A stretch of DNA of 64,000 bases from Chitinivibrionales bacterium. GTDB taxonomy: Bacteria; Fibrobacterota; Chitinivibrionia; Chitinivibrionales; JANQEN01. Where the stretch lies: contig JANQEN010000065.1 in the NCBI GenBank assembly GCA_028278335.1, forward strand, positions 1 to 64,000. Reading direction: 5' to 3'. The translations under genes were made by a program, and so were the position numbers. Position 1 is the stretch's first letter. Each line of letters starts with the position of its first letter. The notes beneath the pieces were generated by a model, which was given only the letters and a program-made list of their open reading frames with translations, made no database searches and was not told the origin of the DNA. This document shows positions 42,222-52,108 of the stretch, piece by piece.

Positions 42222-45200
42222 TTACTCCCATGTGCAAAGATTTTCCACAAAGGCAGCAGAGCCGTCTCTGAGCCATGCATCCAATTGTGCTGGTTCCTTG
42301 AGCTGTTGCCCACGAAATCGAGGAACAACCATATACTGACAGGTTGCCTCTGGTAGCGCAGTCATATCGCCCCACAGTTTCTCGAATTGTGCAATGGGAT
42401 AGATATCTTCCTGACCCTTACCCCATCGCTTTTTAACCTCCTTAAGGGTCACATAGGTCGGCATTCGAGCTGCGACTTTGCGTACTTCTGTCAACACCTT
42501 TTCATCATTGTCAAGGTCCGATCGGGTAAGAGAGAATAGGTCCAATAACATATCAATATCGATCCAAAAGGTGTTACTATTGTAGTATGAAAGGTCAAAC
42601 TCAATCTCTTCCCGGGGCAATGTTAATCCTTCAACCAATCGAACCTGCCCATCGATTTGGGCCAGGCCACCACCACGATCCTCAACACCCCGGTTGATCA
42701 CTTCTATGGTAAAGGCTTTCTGCTTTTGAATATGGTATCCCAATAGCGCAGGATCTAGGTTGGCTCCCAGAGTGTCAATATTATGTACCAGTAAATGTTT
42801 TAATTGTGGGCGCTCTGCAAGTGCCTGTTTTAATGTACCATTACGGAAAAGGTTTGGTATTTCATACCAATGGCCAACCGGATGCAAACATTGGAGGGGA
42901 AGATTATCTCTATAGTCTGCTCCCTCACCACATTGTTTAGCCCAAGTGATAAATGCAGCACGCTCACTCTCTAAAACCTTTTGAGCCTGTTCATCAAGTA
43001 GTTGCTGAGAAAGCTCTTCCCAGGCAAAACGGAGATCACGAATCATGGGTACCATACGTAAACCAATTGATTGACCCAATGAAAGGTAGAGTGGTCCCTG
43101 ATAATCATAACTATTACAATCTTGAAGAAATCTCTCGATAGGTGTATGGGTCATGAAACTTGTGGTTATGATATGGGGAACTGATTTTTTTACTATCTCT
43201 GCGGTATGACGACTCTTGGCAAGTTGTACTTCAATAAAAGTTCGGTGTTCTTCAGATAGTTTACAAAAGGGGTTTATTCCCTTGACCACACCCGCCCCTT
43301 TAGTCCAACGGCTTCCCGAACCTGCAGCAAGAGTCACTACAGCAACCTCTCCCGCTCTGAGTGCTGCCATGCCACTATCATGATAGGATTGTCCAAGACC
43401 CTCGGTTGCATCAACAACTTGTTCCTTAACAACATCTCTGATCTCGACATTTGCGGCAAGTTGATTCTGAGCCAATCCGATCTTACCACTACGGAGATCT
43501 GCCCGAATATTCTCATGTTGCACCGGGTCAAAACCATACTCTTTTAAAAGCTCTTCTAAGCTATCCCCCACCTTTGTTGCCTCTTCCATACTAGGCAATA
43601 TTCGATCAAAGAGTGCATGAACCATTCCCGACAGCTCTGGATTCTTTCGTGAGGCGTACCCAAGCTGACTCAACTCATGTTTCCTGGATTGACTCAGCTG
43701 GTGCTGTTCTTGTCTTAGAAGTTTTGGCATCACCTGTGTATAGTATTCTAAGGGTAAAAGAGCATTTTCACTGCGCAACAACTGGGCAACACTCCCCTTC
43801 TCATTAATAGCAAAATCATAGACAACAGGATCCATAGCAAAGGGTACAGCTTTTTGCATTTTTTCTTTGGTTGCTCCCATGATATCAGACAGACGATCTT
43901 GCAACTCCTTTTTTCGGGTAGGCTCAACAATAAAACCCATTCCACCGCCGGACATCCCACCAAGCATCCAGAAACCCCAAAAGTCATCACCAAACTCATC
44001 TTTTACCTGTTGAATAATCGACTCAGTAAAAGTATTGGATGCCCAAGGTATTATCGCTTGAATCGGCCCAAAGAAGTTTTCCTCTGTCGCAGAACCCAGA
44101 CCAGAGATATCACCCTTTTTAAGGTTAGAAACAATGGCAGAAAAGAGGTCCGTTGCCCTATGACGAGCGTGCCACTCCTTCTCTAACCGTAGAAGATACT
44201 TTTCAGTTACCATTTCCAAAATTGGCCCCACATCCTGGGCCATACCACCATGTACCAGCACTAAGCTATCCTGCAACAGCTTCCGGTGCTCCTCTGAAAC
44301 CGCCTCTGTATCCAAGATTGTATGGTCAGGCAAAAGCCGTCCTTTACTGATGCCAAATTCAGGATCACCCTCCTGGGCAGCAACACCGCATATCAATTTC
44401 ATCCCCGGCCAAATACCACCAGAGTCCTGCCATCCACCACCGGATCCACCTAACCATTCACCCAATATGGCGCGGGCTGCGACAATGCGTCTATCAGCTT
44501 CTGTCAAGGGTCCTGTTAGGCTTTCCGTTTGGCCAGTGGCACGCATACACACAGCTATGAGACTGGCTAAAAGATTGGTGGATACAGCCAATCTGGATCC
44601 TTTGGGAATACCATTAACCTTACTCACCAATTCAATCCCATGACCCGGTTTAATAATCCGCGAAAAAAGCTCGGAAAGCGGTTGATCAGCGCTTTCCATG
44701 CCCGGCAGGACAATACCTGAGGCAATAACAGCCGCTTTAAGCAATCCCAGGTAATCCTTGGCAAAATCAAACACTTCGTATATTGAGGTAATCTCAGCGG
44801 TGGCATTGAGATCAACACTGGTAAGCTTAAGAACCGGTTCATCAATAATCCTAAAATAGACTTCTATAGGTGGTTTTGGTTTCTCTCCGTGGTCCTTGCC
44901 TCGAATAGAGAGATCAATTGACACATTGAGCACCTGTGCACCCTGGGGATAATCCATACCTAAAAAGAAAATATCACTCCAACCACTATGGGAAAGGTCC
45001 ATGCGTACCGGTGTAAGCTCTTTAACAATGGGGAATAATTTTGACTGTGGGTCAACCTCACAGAGTTCAGGCAACACCCGTAAGGGGTGATCCAGAGGAT
45101 GACCAATACGAAACATCCATTGGTTTCCGCGCACCGATCGGACACTGGTCCGTACTTGGTTTGCCAATGTTTGAAAAGCTAATTGATGATAGGCCTCAGC

Positions 45201-45548
45201 CAAGGCGCTGGAAATTGCAAAGCTTTGCCCCTGTTGCTTTTGAGCATCTAAAAAGATATCAATAGCCTCCTCAAAGCGCCGTTTGAGAAGTACGGTATAT
45301 CCACTAAAGGGAATATGCCCAACGCTATTCTGAGAAAGCTTTTGAGGTAGATAATATCGATGAATAGCATAGAGAAAAAAGAGGGCCCGCACACGCTCAT
45401 ACAAATTTGGGCATAGACGCCAAAATTGATCCAGTGCTTCGCACTCCTTAAATAGAGTCTTTAAGGAGGCATCCAAACAGAAGCTCTCTATAGAACGATC
45501 TCGTAGGGCAGGATCAGTGGCAGTGATGATGTCTAATAGTTTACTCAT
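42222..45548 (-). CDS. GHMP-type sugar kinase fused to UDPGP-type nucleotidyltransferase
   Basis: 1,108 aa from ATG 45548 (MSKLLDI), which has AAAGGG five bases upstream; a longer frame to 45614 would overlap the previous gene. Residues about 1-170 are helical. Residues about 175-600 resemble fucokinase-type GHMP kinases: TPVRMDLSHSGWSDI, PKGSRLAVSTNLLAS in place of the GxGLxSS loop, and GGSGGGWQDSGG near 365. From about 725 a UDP-sugar pyrophosphorylase-like domain begins with VTLAAGSGSRWTKGAG. The likely role is to phosphorylate a sugar at C1 and activate it as a nucleotide sugar; the sugar is unknown. The order is opposite to Bacteroides FKP, where the pyrophosphorylase is N-terminal. Ten bases after the GalU-like gene. 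Confidence 0.75.
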   Translation of the reverse strand: MSKLLDIITATDPALRDRSIESFCLDASLKTLFKECEALDQFWRLCPNLYERVRALFFLYAIHRYYLPQKLSQNSVGHIPFSGYTVLLKRRFEEAIDIFLDAQKQQGQSFAISSALAEAYHQLAFQTLANQVRTSVRSVRGNQWMFRIGHPLDHPLRVLPELCEVDPQSKLFPIVKELTPVRMDLSHSGWSDIFFLGMDYPQGAQVLNVSIDLSIRGKDHGEKPKPPIEVYFRIIDEPVLKLTSVDLNATAEITSIYEVFDFAKDYLGLLKAAVIASGIVLPGMESADQPLSELFSRIIKPGHGIELVSKVNGIPKGSRLAVSTNLLASLIAVCMRATGQTESLTGPLTEADRRIVAARAILGEWLGGSGGGWQDSGGIWPGMKLICGVAAQEGDPEFGISKGRLLPDHTILDTEAVSEEHRKLLQDSLVLVHGGMAQDVGPILEMVTEKYLLRLEKEWHARHRATDLFSAIVSNLKKGDISGLGSATEENFFGPIQAIIPWASNTFTESIIQQVKDEFGDDFWGFWMLGGMSGGGMGFIVEPTRKKELQDRLSDIMGATKEKMQKAVPFAMDPVVYDFAINEKGSVAQLLRSENALLPLEYYTQVMPKLLRQEQHQLSQSRKHELSQLGYASRKNPELSGMVHALFDRILPSMEEATKVGDSLEELLKEYGFDPVQHENIRADLRSGKIGLAQNQLAANVEIRDVVKEQVVDATEGLGQSYHDSGMAALRAGEVAVVTLAAGSGSRWTKGAGVVKGINPFCKLSEEHRTFIEVQLAKSRHTAEIVKKSVPHIITTSFMTHTPIERFLQDCNSYDYQGPLYLSLGQSIGLRMVPMIRDLRFAWEELSQQLLDEQAQKVLESERAAFITWAKQCGEGADYRDNLPLQCLHPVGHWYEIPNLFRNGTLKQALAERPQLKHLLVHNIDTLGANLDPALLGYHIQKQKAFTIEVINRGVEDRGGGLAQIDGQVRLVEGLTLPREEIEFDLSYYNSNTFWIDIDMLLDLFSLTRSDLDNDEKVLTEVRKVAARMPTYVTLKEVKKRWGKGQEDIYPIAQFEKLWGDMTALPEATCQYMVVPRFRGQQLKEPAQLDAWLRDGSAAFVENLCTWE

Positions 45549-45558
45549 GCATACCCTT

Positions 45559-46449
45559 TCACTGGCCGGAGATAATCTCATTAAGGGAATCACTTTTAGA
45601 CACACCCGCTTCACGCAGTGCCAAAAGTTCTACAAGAATTGAAAGCACTTCATTTCGATCAGTACCAGAAAGGGAGAGCGCCATTTGAGCGGTAAGCAGA
45701 CCATACTTCTTGCCAATATTATATCGCCAGCCCAGGTTTGCCAGAGCTAAGTATTCCTCTCGTTTAGCAAGCTCTTCTAAAGCATCAGAGAGGGTAATTG
45801 TTTTAGGATCCTGGGCAATCTTTAATTTCTCCTCAAGAATGCTAAAAACCAGGGGTGTTAATACATGAATCCCAAAGAAACAGAGATAGTGGGACGAACG
45901 GAGTCCAGGGACAATTAAGGTCTGCTCTGCAACGGTTGGTGTGGGTTTTTCAACAACCCTATCTATACGATAGAGGTTGTTCTTGCCGCGAATACTTCGT
46001 CCTGCCACAGTACCAAATTGCCGAAGCGCACTCTCTGGAGTTGACTGAACAGCAGAAACAGCACACTTTTCCGCAATTGCAGTGGCAACAACTTGCTGAG
46101 CACATCCCTCAGAGGAGCGGCTCACGTGTAAATGATCGCTTACTAAATGGAGTACCGGATCATTATCAACAAATTTCTGTGCACACTGTATGGCATGGCC
46201 ATAGCCTAAGGCCTCTTTTTGATGCACAAAATGCAATCGTCCAGCATGATCACCGGCTACCTTTGCATAGCTCTTCTCATCACCGGGACAGATAACCAAA
46301 CAGATCTCCTCAATACCAGCACGGAGCGTCTCTTCAATAATTATCCTAAGGACCGATTTCTCTTCACCATCCCGATCTACTAATGTCTGAAGCGGAAGCG
46401 TTCGCTGACTTTTACTCGCCGCTGTAATAACTGCTTTGGTTATTTTCAT
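45559..46449 (-). CDS. GalU-like nucleotidyltransferase with altered signature loop
   Basis: 296 aa, length and order of segments as in UTP-glucose-1-phosphate uridylyltransferase: [19 protein letters not shown] at 4-22, [27 protein letters not shown] (the GLGHA region of GalU), HLVSDHLHV at the metal site, then [12 protein letters not shown]. The usual LGTR of the N-terminal loop is KSQR, though the final Arg and the LP pair remain. AGGAGA sits before the ATG. With the kinase fusion ten bases downstream it makes a two-gene nucleotide-sugar unit. It may be an active variant subfamily or a regulatory partner. Confidence 0.8.
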   Translation of the reverse strand: MKITKAVITAASKSQRTLPLQTLVDRDGEEKSVLRIIIEETLRAGIEEICLVICPGDEKSYAKVAGDHAGRLHFVHQKEALGYGHAIQCAQKFVDNDPVLHLVSDHLHVSRSSEGCAQQVVATAIAEKCAVSAVQSTPESALRQFGTVAGRSIRGKNNLYRIDRVVEKPTPTVAEQTLIVPGLRSSHYLCFFGIHVLTPLVFSILEEKLKIAQDPKTITLSDALEELAKREEYLALANLGWRYNIGKKYGLLTAQMALSLSGTDRNEVLSILVELLALREAGVSKSDSLNEIISGQ

Positions 46450-46585
46450 ACTTTATCTCCTGCTGGAAACACTGCTCTGTAAGAGTGACTAAGCTATAAA
46501 TATAGTAAATCTCTTAATCTTTTATTTGTTAAAAGGAGCAGATTTAAATAATATAAGCAGATATTAATTATGATTTGCGCACTCA

Positions 46586-46677
46586 TTTCCCCGTGGGGGA
46601 AGCAGCACGAAGTGCTGAGGGGGATATAATAAGCATTTTCCTTGCCGGGTATAAGGGGCGGGGAGCCCCTTCCCTAC
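46586..46677. repeat. Palindrome-rich intergenic patch
   Basis: Three adjacent hairpins: TTTCCCC-GT-GGGGGAA (from 46586), CAGCAC-GAA-GTGCTG (46603-46617) and GGGGC-GGGGA-GCCCC (near 46656-46670). GC-rich in AT-rich surroundings, and similar in texture to the interior of the element at 61404-61667. No ribosome-binding site or credible ORF. Probably a REP-like or mobile relic. Confidence 0.5.
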
Positions 46678-46701
46678 TCTTTTACATCACCAGAAAGAAA
46701 A

Positions 46702-47298
46702 CTAAATCTTTCCTATTAAAGCAAGATACTCAAGCGCACACATATAGTCGTTGTATCTGTTTTGCAAGGTGATATCGTAGGCTAAAAGAAGCTTTCCCAT
46801 AAGAATTAAAAAGGTCACCCTAAAATTTAGAATCTCTCGGTTAAAAGCATCGGACTCGATCTGTTCGATATCATGCTGTTTTTTCTTGAACTCTTCGGCC
46901 TTCTCGGTTTTACCTTTTTTCTCCAATTTCAAGAGTGTCTTTAATACTTTCAACTGATCCGGAGCGTTATTTAAAAAGGTAGCACAGGTATCTCGTATTT
47001 TAGAAAGCGTTTCATAAAGCTTGGAATTTGGATCTACCTCATTTAAATAGGTAGCAACTTTTTTCCGTATTAATTGAATAGATTTTTTAATTTCATCATA
47101 GGTTATGGATTCACGGGCAACAGTCCAATAGCCCATGGGGCGAAATTCAAACAGTATTCGATGCTCCTCTAAAAACAGCATCAAGGAAGAAGCAACATCT
47201 CGTTCATCGGGATTGGGCTCCCAGTCTGTACCAAACACCGGAGTGGAGATGTTAGCAATTCTCTTTAAAAGATGATCTATTTCGTAGGTAAGTGACAT
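46702..47298 (-). CDS. Hypothetical helical protein
   Basis: 198 aa, not recognised. No signal peptide or membrane helix. The composition is mostly helical and charged, with a Lys/Glu-rich segment LKTLLKLEKKGKTEKAEEFKKKQ (split) near the middle and a hydrophobic FRVTFLILMGKLLLAYDI near the C-terminus. It lies downstream of the SPFH block on the same strand but behind a strong hairpin (47341-47372), so it is probably transcribed separately. Confidence 0.6.
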   Translation of the reverse strand: MSLTYEIDHLLKRIANISTPVFGTDWEPNPDERDVASSLMLFLEEHRILFEFRPMGYWTVARESITYDEIKKSIQLIRKKVATYLNEVDPNSKLYETLSKIRDTCATFLNNAPDQLKVLKTLLKLEKKGKTEKAEEFKKKQHDIEQIESDAFNREILNFRVTFLILMGKLLLAYDITLQNRYNDYMCALEYLALIGKI

Positions 47299-47340
47299 AT
47301 GATAATCAGAGAAAAATCCCTTTTAATTCATTTTGAAAAG

Positions 47341-47372
47341 ATAGGGTTATACTAATTATAGTATAACCCTAT
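47341..47372. terminator. Perfect 14-bp inverted repeat, terminator-like
   Basis: ATAGGGTTATACT (47341-47353) and AGTATAACCCTAT (47360-47372) are exact inverted copies, extended by one A-T pair around a 4-base loop. It lies about 25 bases past the stop of the SPFH gene. On the minus strand it is followed by CTTTTC, a short T-run, so it is a plausible terminator for that operon; an operator is the alternative. Confidence 0.65.
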
Positions 47373-47395
47373 GTAACACTTCAATTCCACTGTGT

Positions 47396-48574
47396 TTATT
47401 TCTTATTCTTATTTAAGCGTTCTTTAATATTGAGTAGAAAATCAATACCAATTCCGGTTAGGGGATTGGTACCACCCTTGCCATCGCCGGCAACGACAAT
47501 TTCAGGCATTTGTGCTTTAGCAAGTTGCTCAGCTACACCAACGGAGGTCTTATAATTCCATTCAGCCCGCTCCTGTGGAGTTAGACCAGCCGCGACCTTT
47601 GCCCTGTTTGCAGCAGCTTCGGCCTCACCCTGGGCACGAATTTTCTTTGCCGTCTCTTTAGCTTTAAGGGCTTCATATTTTTCTACCTCAAAAGCTTTTC
47701 GTGCTTCAGTTACCGCCTCAATCTTTTCGACCTCTTTTCTGGCTTTGGCCTTGGCTATTTCGGCTTGTCCCTGTTCATAGGCAGTGATTGCGTCCTGTTT
47801 CGCTTTTTCTGCATTGGCCTTGGCCACCACCTTTTGCTGTTCCGCCTCTTTCTTTTTTGCAATTAGCTCATCAATCTTTGAATCAAAATCTATATCCTTA
47901 ATTGCAAAGGAGATAACTGAAATGCCATAGGTTTCAAAGGGAGATTTCTTCTCGACCATATTTTCACCGGTCTCACTTTTCTTGATATTTACTTTATAAT
48001 CAATAAATTTATTGCTATCGGCATCAAAGGTGATTAATTCCTGTACGTCAACACCATAGATCCCATCGGTTACCTGCTTGTTACAGAGTGAGGTAAATTC
48101 CGATCGCCGGGCAGCATACACTTCTTCTGCCTTAAAGTGGGGGCCAGCCTGTTTTATTGCCTCAATCACCTGGTTGCGCACCAAAATCATCTTCACCGCT
48201 TCATCACCGGTATAGTCTTCGTGAATCTGGAGCTGCTGCACTTGACTTGCTGGAAGTTTGTATTTCATTACCCCTGATACCTTGGCGGTAGAGCCATCAC
48301 GAAAGCGCACCTCAACCGGTGCAGCAGCCTCATTATTGCCGCCATCAAGCCGTGACTTTGAAAAGTATATTTCACCGGTCTTTTTGTATTCGGTAATCCT
48401 CCCAAAGAGCTGCCAAAAGAATCCCGGTGAGTACCGGACAGACATTGTACCGGTATAAAAGGCCTGCTTGACCTTATAAAAACCCTCATTATTAGTTTCG
48501 CCGATACTTCCGGCAAAAATTACTATTAACACAATGCTTATTGCTGCAATGGCCAGAACGAAGTACTTTTTCAT
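47396..48574 (-). CDS. SPFH/Band 7 membrane protein (prohibitin-like)
   Basis: 392 aa. One N-terminal membrane helix (FVLAIAAISIVLIVIFAG), an SPFH domain beginning about residue 30 (EGFYKVKQAFYTGTMSVRYSPG), and a long Ala/Lys/Glu coiled coil (about 230-340, AKANAEKAKQDAITAYEQGQ). The C-terminus PLTGIGIDFLLNIKERLNK is amphipathic. Distinct from HflK/HflC in this window. Family members build membrane cages or scaffolds. The start abuts the stop of the small acidic membrane protein gene with no gap, so both act together in all likelihood. Confidence 0.85.
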   Translation of the reverse strand: MKKYFVLAIAAISIVLIVIFAGSIGETNNEGFYKVKQAFYTGTMSVRYSPGFFWQLFGRITEYKKTGEIYFSKSRLDGGNNEAAAPVEVRFRDGSTAKVSGVMKYKLPASQVQQLQIHEDYTGDEAVKMILVRNQVIEAIKQAGPHFKAEEVYAARRSEFTSLCNKQVTDGIYGVDVQELITFDADSNKFIDYKVNIKKSETGENMVEKKSPFETYGISVISFAIKDIDFDSKIDELIAKKKEAEQQKVVAKANAEKAKQDAITAYEQGQAEIAKAKARKEVEKIEAVTEARKAFEVEKYEALKAKETAKKIRAQGEAEAAANRAKVAAGLTPQERAEWNYKTSVGVAEQLAKAQMPEIVVAGDGKGGTNPLTGIGIDFLLNIKERLNKNKK

Positions 48575-48994
48575 CTACTTCTCCTCTTCCTGTTGATTGG
48601 TTGATGGTTCATCGGAAACATCCTCTGATTCAGTGATGTCATCCTCGATTATTTGAATTAGTTCATCATTTGCTGATTTTTGTTTTACCTCTGGTTCATC
48701 TTCTTTGGTCTCTTCCCTCTTCTGGTCCTCCTCCTGTTTGGGTTGTGGTTCTTCCGTATGGACCTTTTCCTCTATAAATTCCTCAATGATTTGTTCATCC
48801 TTTTCCTCCTCCTCTTCCCCTCGATGCTCTCTAAAGGATTCAATCTTCTCTGCCTCATCGCGGAGCAGCTCCGACTCCTGCATCTTCTCTTCAACCTTCT
48901 CTTCAAGATCAGCTCGTTTATAGGCCCAGTATGCCCATCGCAACACCAAAGCTACCCCAATTATCGAAATAATCAAAAAAATCACTGATGCCAT
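48575..48994 (-). CDS. Small acidic coiled-coil membrane protein
   Basis: 139 aa. One N-terminal helix (VIFLIISIIGVALVLRWAYW) then about 115 residues extremely rich in Glu/Asp/Lys (for example EEKVEEKMQESELL and EEEEEKDEQIIEE), predicted coiled coil or disordered. AAGGAG precedes the ATG. It sits directly upstream of the SPFH gene, with which it shares membrane location and coupled translation; a partner or anchor role is inferred. No homologous family is recognised. Confidence 0.7.
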   Translation of the reverse strand: MASVIFLIISIIGVALVLRWAYWAYKRADLEEKVEEKMQESELLRDEAEKIESFREHRGEEEEEKDEQIIEEFIEEKVHTEEPQPKQEEDQKREETKEDEPEVKQKSANDELIQIIEDDITESEDVSDEPSTNQQEEEK

Positions 48995-49146
48995 AAAAAC
49001 TCCTTATGATTTAGACAGAGGACACTGGTTGTGTGCGCTTACGAATTTAATTAAATATACTATAATGATAATAATCTGGCATTGGGAATGCTACATCTAT
49101 CCCTGAATTCTTTTTGTTTACCCTGTTTTAATCCACAGTGACCCTG

Positions 49147-52002
49147 CTACTTTTTTGCAATCCTCTCATAGAGGGTTACAATGGCAGGAAGAACAAAAAC
49201 CGAAGTGATAAAACAGAAAGCCACACCCAAAGCAATCACCAAACCAAAGCTTGCAATACCGCGACGAGAACCCAATGCCATGACTCCAAAGGCGATAATA
49301 GTTGTGAGAGAGGTTAAAAGAATGGCACGCCCCGTATACTTCATAACCCTGCGCATGCTCCCCTTTCCCTCTTCAAGATAGCGATGCAACATGTGCACAC
49401 CATCGTCAATGCCGATCCCTAAGATAAGAGGAAAGGCCATGAGATTATTAAAATTAAAGCTCATGTCCAAAAGTGCCATGGCGCCAAACATCCAAGAAGC
49501 ACCAATAATTAAGGGAATAATGGCAAATATGGTATAGGTCAAAGAGCGAAAGTCAATAAGCAAAAAGAGAGTAATGGCAATAATCGCCCAGATCGTTGCA
49601 GCACGGCCTTCGGTTATCATCAACCGAAGAAAGAGAAAGCTATTGATGGCAGTACTGGTAACCGCACCGGACACTCCCTGTATCTGTTCCAAAAATCGAT
49701 TGAGCACCTGCTCGTCAAAAATCTGTACACGAGAATAAAGCGTTAGCAGTAGACTACCCGTTTTGGGACTTACATAGCGCTCCTGTATTGATTGTGGAAG
49801 TGATCCAATTGTCAGAAGGGTATCATTACACTTGTCAAGAAGGTTTGTTTTCATGATCATTGCCGTATGCAGTTGCGCAGAATCCAATCGTGCAGGATTA
49901 ACGGTAGTTTCTTTTATTTCCTTTGCAAAGGCCAATAGGAAACTGTGCTGATCCTCTTTGCCAACAATCTCATCACATTTTTGTACTATATTATTATGTT
50001 CCCCATGGGAAGCAATTGACAACTCACCAATCTCTACAATATTCTTATGGAGTCGGGTAAGCTCCTGTGTAATTCTTTCTCTCTCCCTTTGCGAAAGAGA
50101 TCGTGGTGTCTTTAAATTGAGTAGCTGTTTTTTAAAGGATTGCAGGGTTTCTCTATTAGCCACTTGCACAAACTCATTGGGTATAAACTCGGAGATAGCA
50201 TCGATCCTACCAATGAGGTCAGTCTTATCACCGATTGCCTTAAGTTCATCAACATAGGTTCGGCACTCCTCTAAATTCGAGGCTAAAATAAAAAGAACGT
50301 CCGGTGACATATTGAACTTATCAAGGATCTTATCCTGATTAACCGCAGACATGATCCCCTTAGCCTCTAAGTTCATCATATTGTAATCAAAGGGAATAGT
50401 TTTTATTGACATAAAGGATACAACCGAAAGAAGCAGTGCAACTAATATCACACCAACCGCAACAGGAACTCGTTGCGTTATAGAGCCCACTTTTTCTAAA
50501 AAGGAAAAGGTGAGTACCTTTTGTAAAGGTGTCACCACAAGAGAGCTTGCTACTCGACCAATGATAGTGTATATGCTTCGAGAAGCATTCACCAAAAACC
50601 CCAACCCTATTTTTCGAAGTAGCTTAGCCGATAGGGAATAACCCTTGTTATACCAAACCAGCAAAGCCGGTAAAACCACAAGCATAGCAATAAGACAGGT
50701 AAAGATACTGATTCCACAGGCAAGTCCTGTCTCTGCAAGCACGTCAAACTTGGTCAATGCCAGGGTGAGAAAGGCAAAGGCTGTGGTAAAGGCACCGGTA
50801 ATAACGCCGGTTCCATACTTTTCATACATGTACAACACAGCCTCGTCCATTGGTTTCCCTTGGGCAAGTCCGTCGCGAAACCCCGAAATAAAATGAATTC
50901 CAAAATCAATACCAAGACCAAAAAGTATAAGAATGAATATGATTGATATGAAATTGAGCTGATGGATGATAAGGGCAATCATACCAAGAGACCAAACCAG
51001 AGAAACAAGCAGGGTTACTATGGCTAAAAAGGGATTTTTCCAGGAGCCAAAGGCGCCAACTAAAAGAAATAAAATAAGGAGAACAGCGATTAGATTGGGA
51101 ATACCAAAATCTTTTTTATTGCTCTCCATAATATCATGCATAAAGATGGCCTGACCTGTTGCACCCAGTTCCAAATCAGGGTACTCTACCTCCATCTCCT
51201 GTATGATCTTTTTCACCTTTTCTGCATAGGCATTGAGAGGCGCAAAGTTGTCACCAATAGAGGGAGATTGCACCATCTTCAAGATAAGTAAGGAGTTGTC
51301 CGGAGAGATCGTATACTTTGGTCCCTGAAGAAGCAGATCAATCCCCTCCTCAAGCTCATCAACATTTCCTGATTGTAAATAATTTCTCTGCCCTTTTACA
51401 TAAGAATAAATTCCCTCTAATCCATAGACCGCTCGCGTCTCCCCGTCAAAGGAGGAGAGGTTCTTTTGGTCATCAATGTATTCTGCTTCAAAATTATCAT
51501 TAATATTTTTTAAAAGATCGCCCATGTGTAAAGAGGAGTACATTGCCAAAGCCCGTGAGAGGTCCCTCTCTTTTTGCATAAGAAAGCCAAAGGTTCTGAT
51601 AAAGTCACGGTCGACTTTATACTCCACTCGATCAAGTATGTTAATGGTATCCTGTGGCGGAACCGTAGAATCAAAAACTTTAATGCCTTGGCCACTATAG
51701 GTGAGTGCCAATAGCTTTTCTGCAACCTTATCTGCACAGGCTGTCATCTGCTCCACATCCTTGGATTTACTCTCAATAACAAAGAATTCACAGGATGAGG
51801 TGCCAAAATCTTCGGTAATTTTTAAAATGGATTTAACCTCCGGTAAATCCTGAGGAAGGAGTTTGGCAAAATCCATATTAAAGCTCATTTTTGTTGTCAC
51901 AAATATCATGAAAGCTGTAACAATCAATGAGCCAATCAGAACTATTTTAGTTTGTTTACACACAGCACTGGTAAGCACAGAAAAGAGTCGTTTTCGAATC
52001 AT
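49147..52002 (-). CDS. RND/MMPL-superfamily exporter
   Basis: Predicted inner-membrane exporter, 951 aa, with two homologous halves: one helix, a large extracytoplasmic loop, then five or so helices. Helix-4 type signatures GLGIDFGIHFISGF (about 365-378) and GIGIDDGVHMLHRYLEEG (about 862-880) carry the acidic residues used for proton coupling in MMPL/HpnN/patched-type proteins. No partner membrane-fusion or outer-membrane gene is adjacent. Substrates of the family are lipids or hopanoids; none can be assigned. AAGGT lies upstream of the ATG. Confidence 0.9.
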   Translation of the reverse strand: MIRKRLFSVLTSAVCKQTKIVLIGSLIVTAFMIFVTTKMSFNMDFAKLLPQDLPEVKSILKITEDFGTSSCEFFVIESKSKDVEQMTACADKVAEKLLALTYSGQGIKVFDSTVPPQDTINILDRVEYKVDRDFIRTFGFLMQKERDLSRALAMYSSLHMGDLLKNINDNFEAEYIDDQKNLSSFDGETRAVYGLEGIYSYVKGQRNYLQSGNVDELEEGIDLLLQGPKYTISPDNSLLILKMVQSPSIGDNFAPLNAYAEKVKKIIQEMEVEYPDLELGATGQAIFMHDIMESNKKDFGIPNLIAVLLILFLLVGAFGSWKNPFLAIVTLLVSLVWSLGMIALIIHQLNFISIIFILILFGLGIDFGIHFISGFRDGLAQGKPMDEAVLYMYEKYGTGVITGAFTTAFAFLTLALTKFDVLAETGLACGISIFTCLIAMLVVLPALLVWYNKGYSLSAKLLRKIGLGFLVNASRSIYTIIGRVASSLVVTPLQKVLTFSFLEKVGSITQRVPVAVGVILVALLLSVVSFMSIKTIPFDYNMMNLEAKGIMSAVNQDKILDKFNMSPDVLFILASNLEECRTYVDELKAIGDKTDLIGRIDAISEFIPNEFVQVANRETLQSFKKQLLNLKTPRSLSQRERERITQELTRLHKNIVEIGELSIASHGEHNNIVQKCDEIVGKEDQHSFLLAFAKEIKETTVNPARLDSAQLHTAMIMKTNLLDKCNDTLLTIGSLPQSIQERYVSPKTGSLLLTLYSRVQIFDEQVLNRFLEQIQGVSGAVTSTAINSFLFLRLMITEGRAATIWAIIAITLFLLIDFRSLTYTIFAIIPLIIGASWMFGAMALLDMSFNFNNLMAFPLILGIGIDDGVHMLHRYLEEGKGSMRRVMKYTGRAILLTSLTTIIAFGVMALGSRRGIASFGLVIALGVAFCFITSVFVLPAIVTLYERIAKK

Positions 52003-52108
52003 TATATAACCTTATTAAAAGAGGAGTAAAGGGGCCATTAGCTTATATAAACGACACAATCTTTAAAAGTGTTACAATTAAATTAATCTTTTTAGAAGAG
52101 CTAGCTAT

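Noticed and set aside
42222-45548. Calling the fusion an FKP-type fucokinase/GDP-fucose pyrophosphorylase
   Set aside because: Domain order is reversed and the nucleotidyltransferase looks UDPGP-like; the sugar cannot be named.
46575-46772. 65-aa plus-strand ORF
   Set aside because: It is a shadow across hairpin DNA and the 3' end of a minus-strand gene, without a ribosome-binding site.
49147-52002. Naming the MMPL protein HpnN
   Set aside because: No hopanoid genes nearby; the motifs are common to the superfamily.
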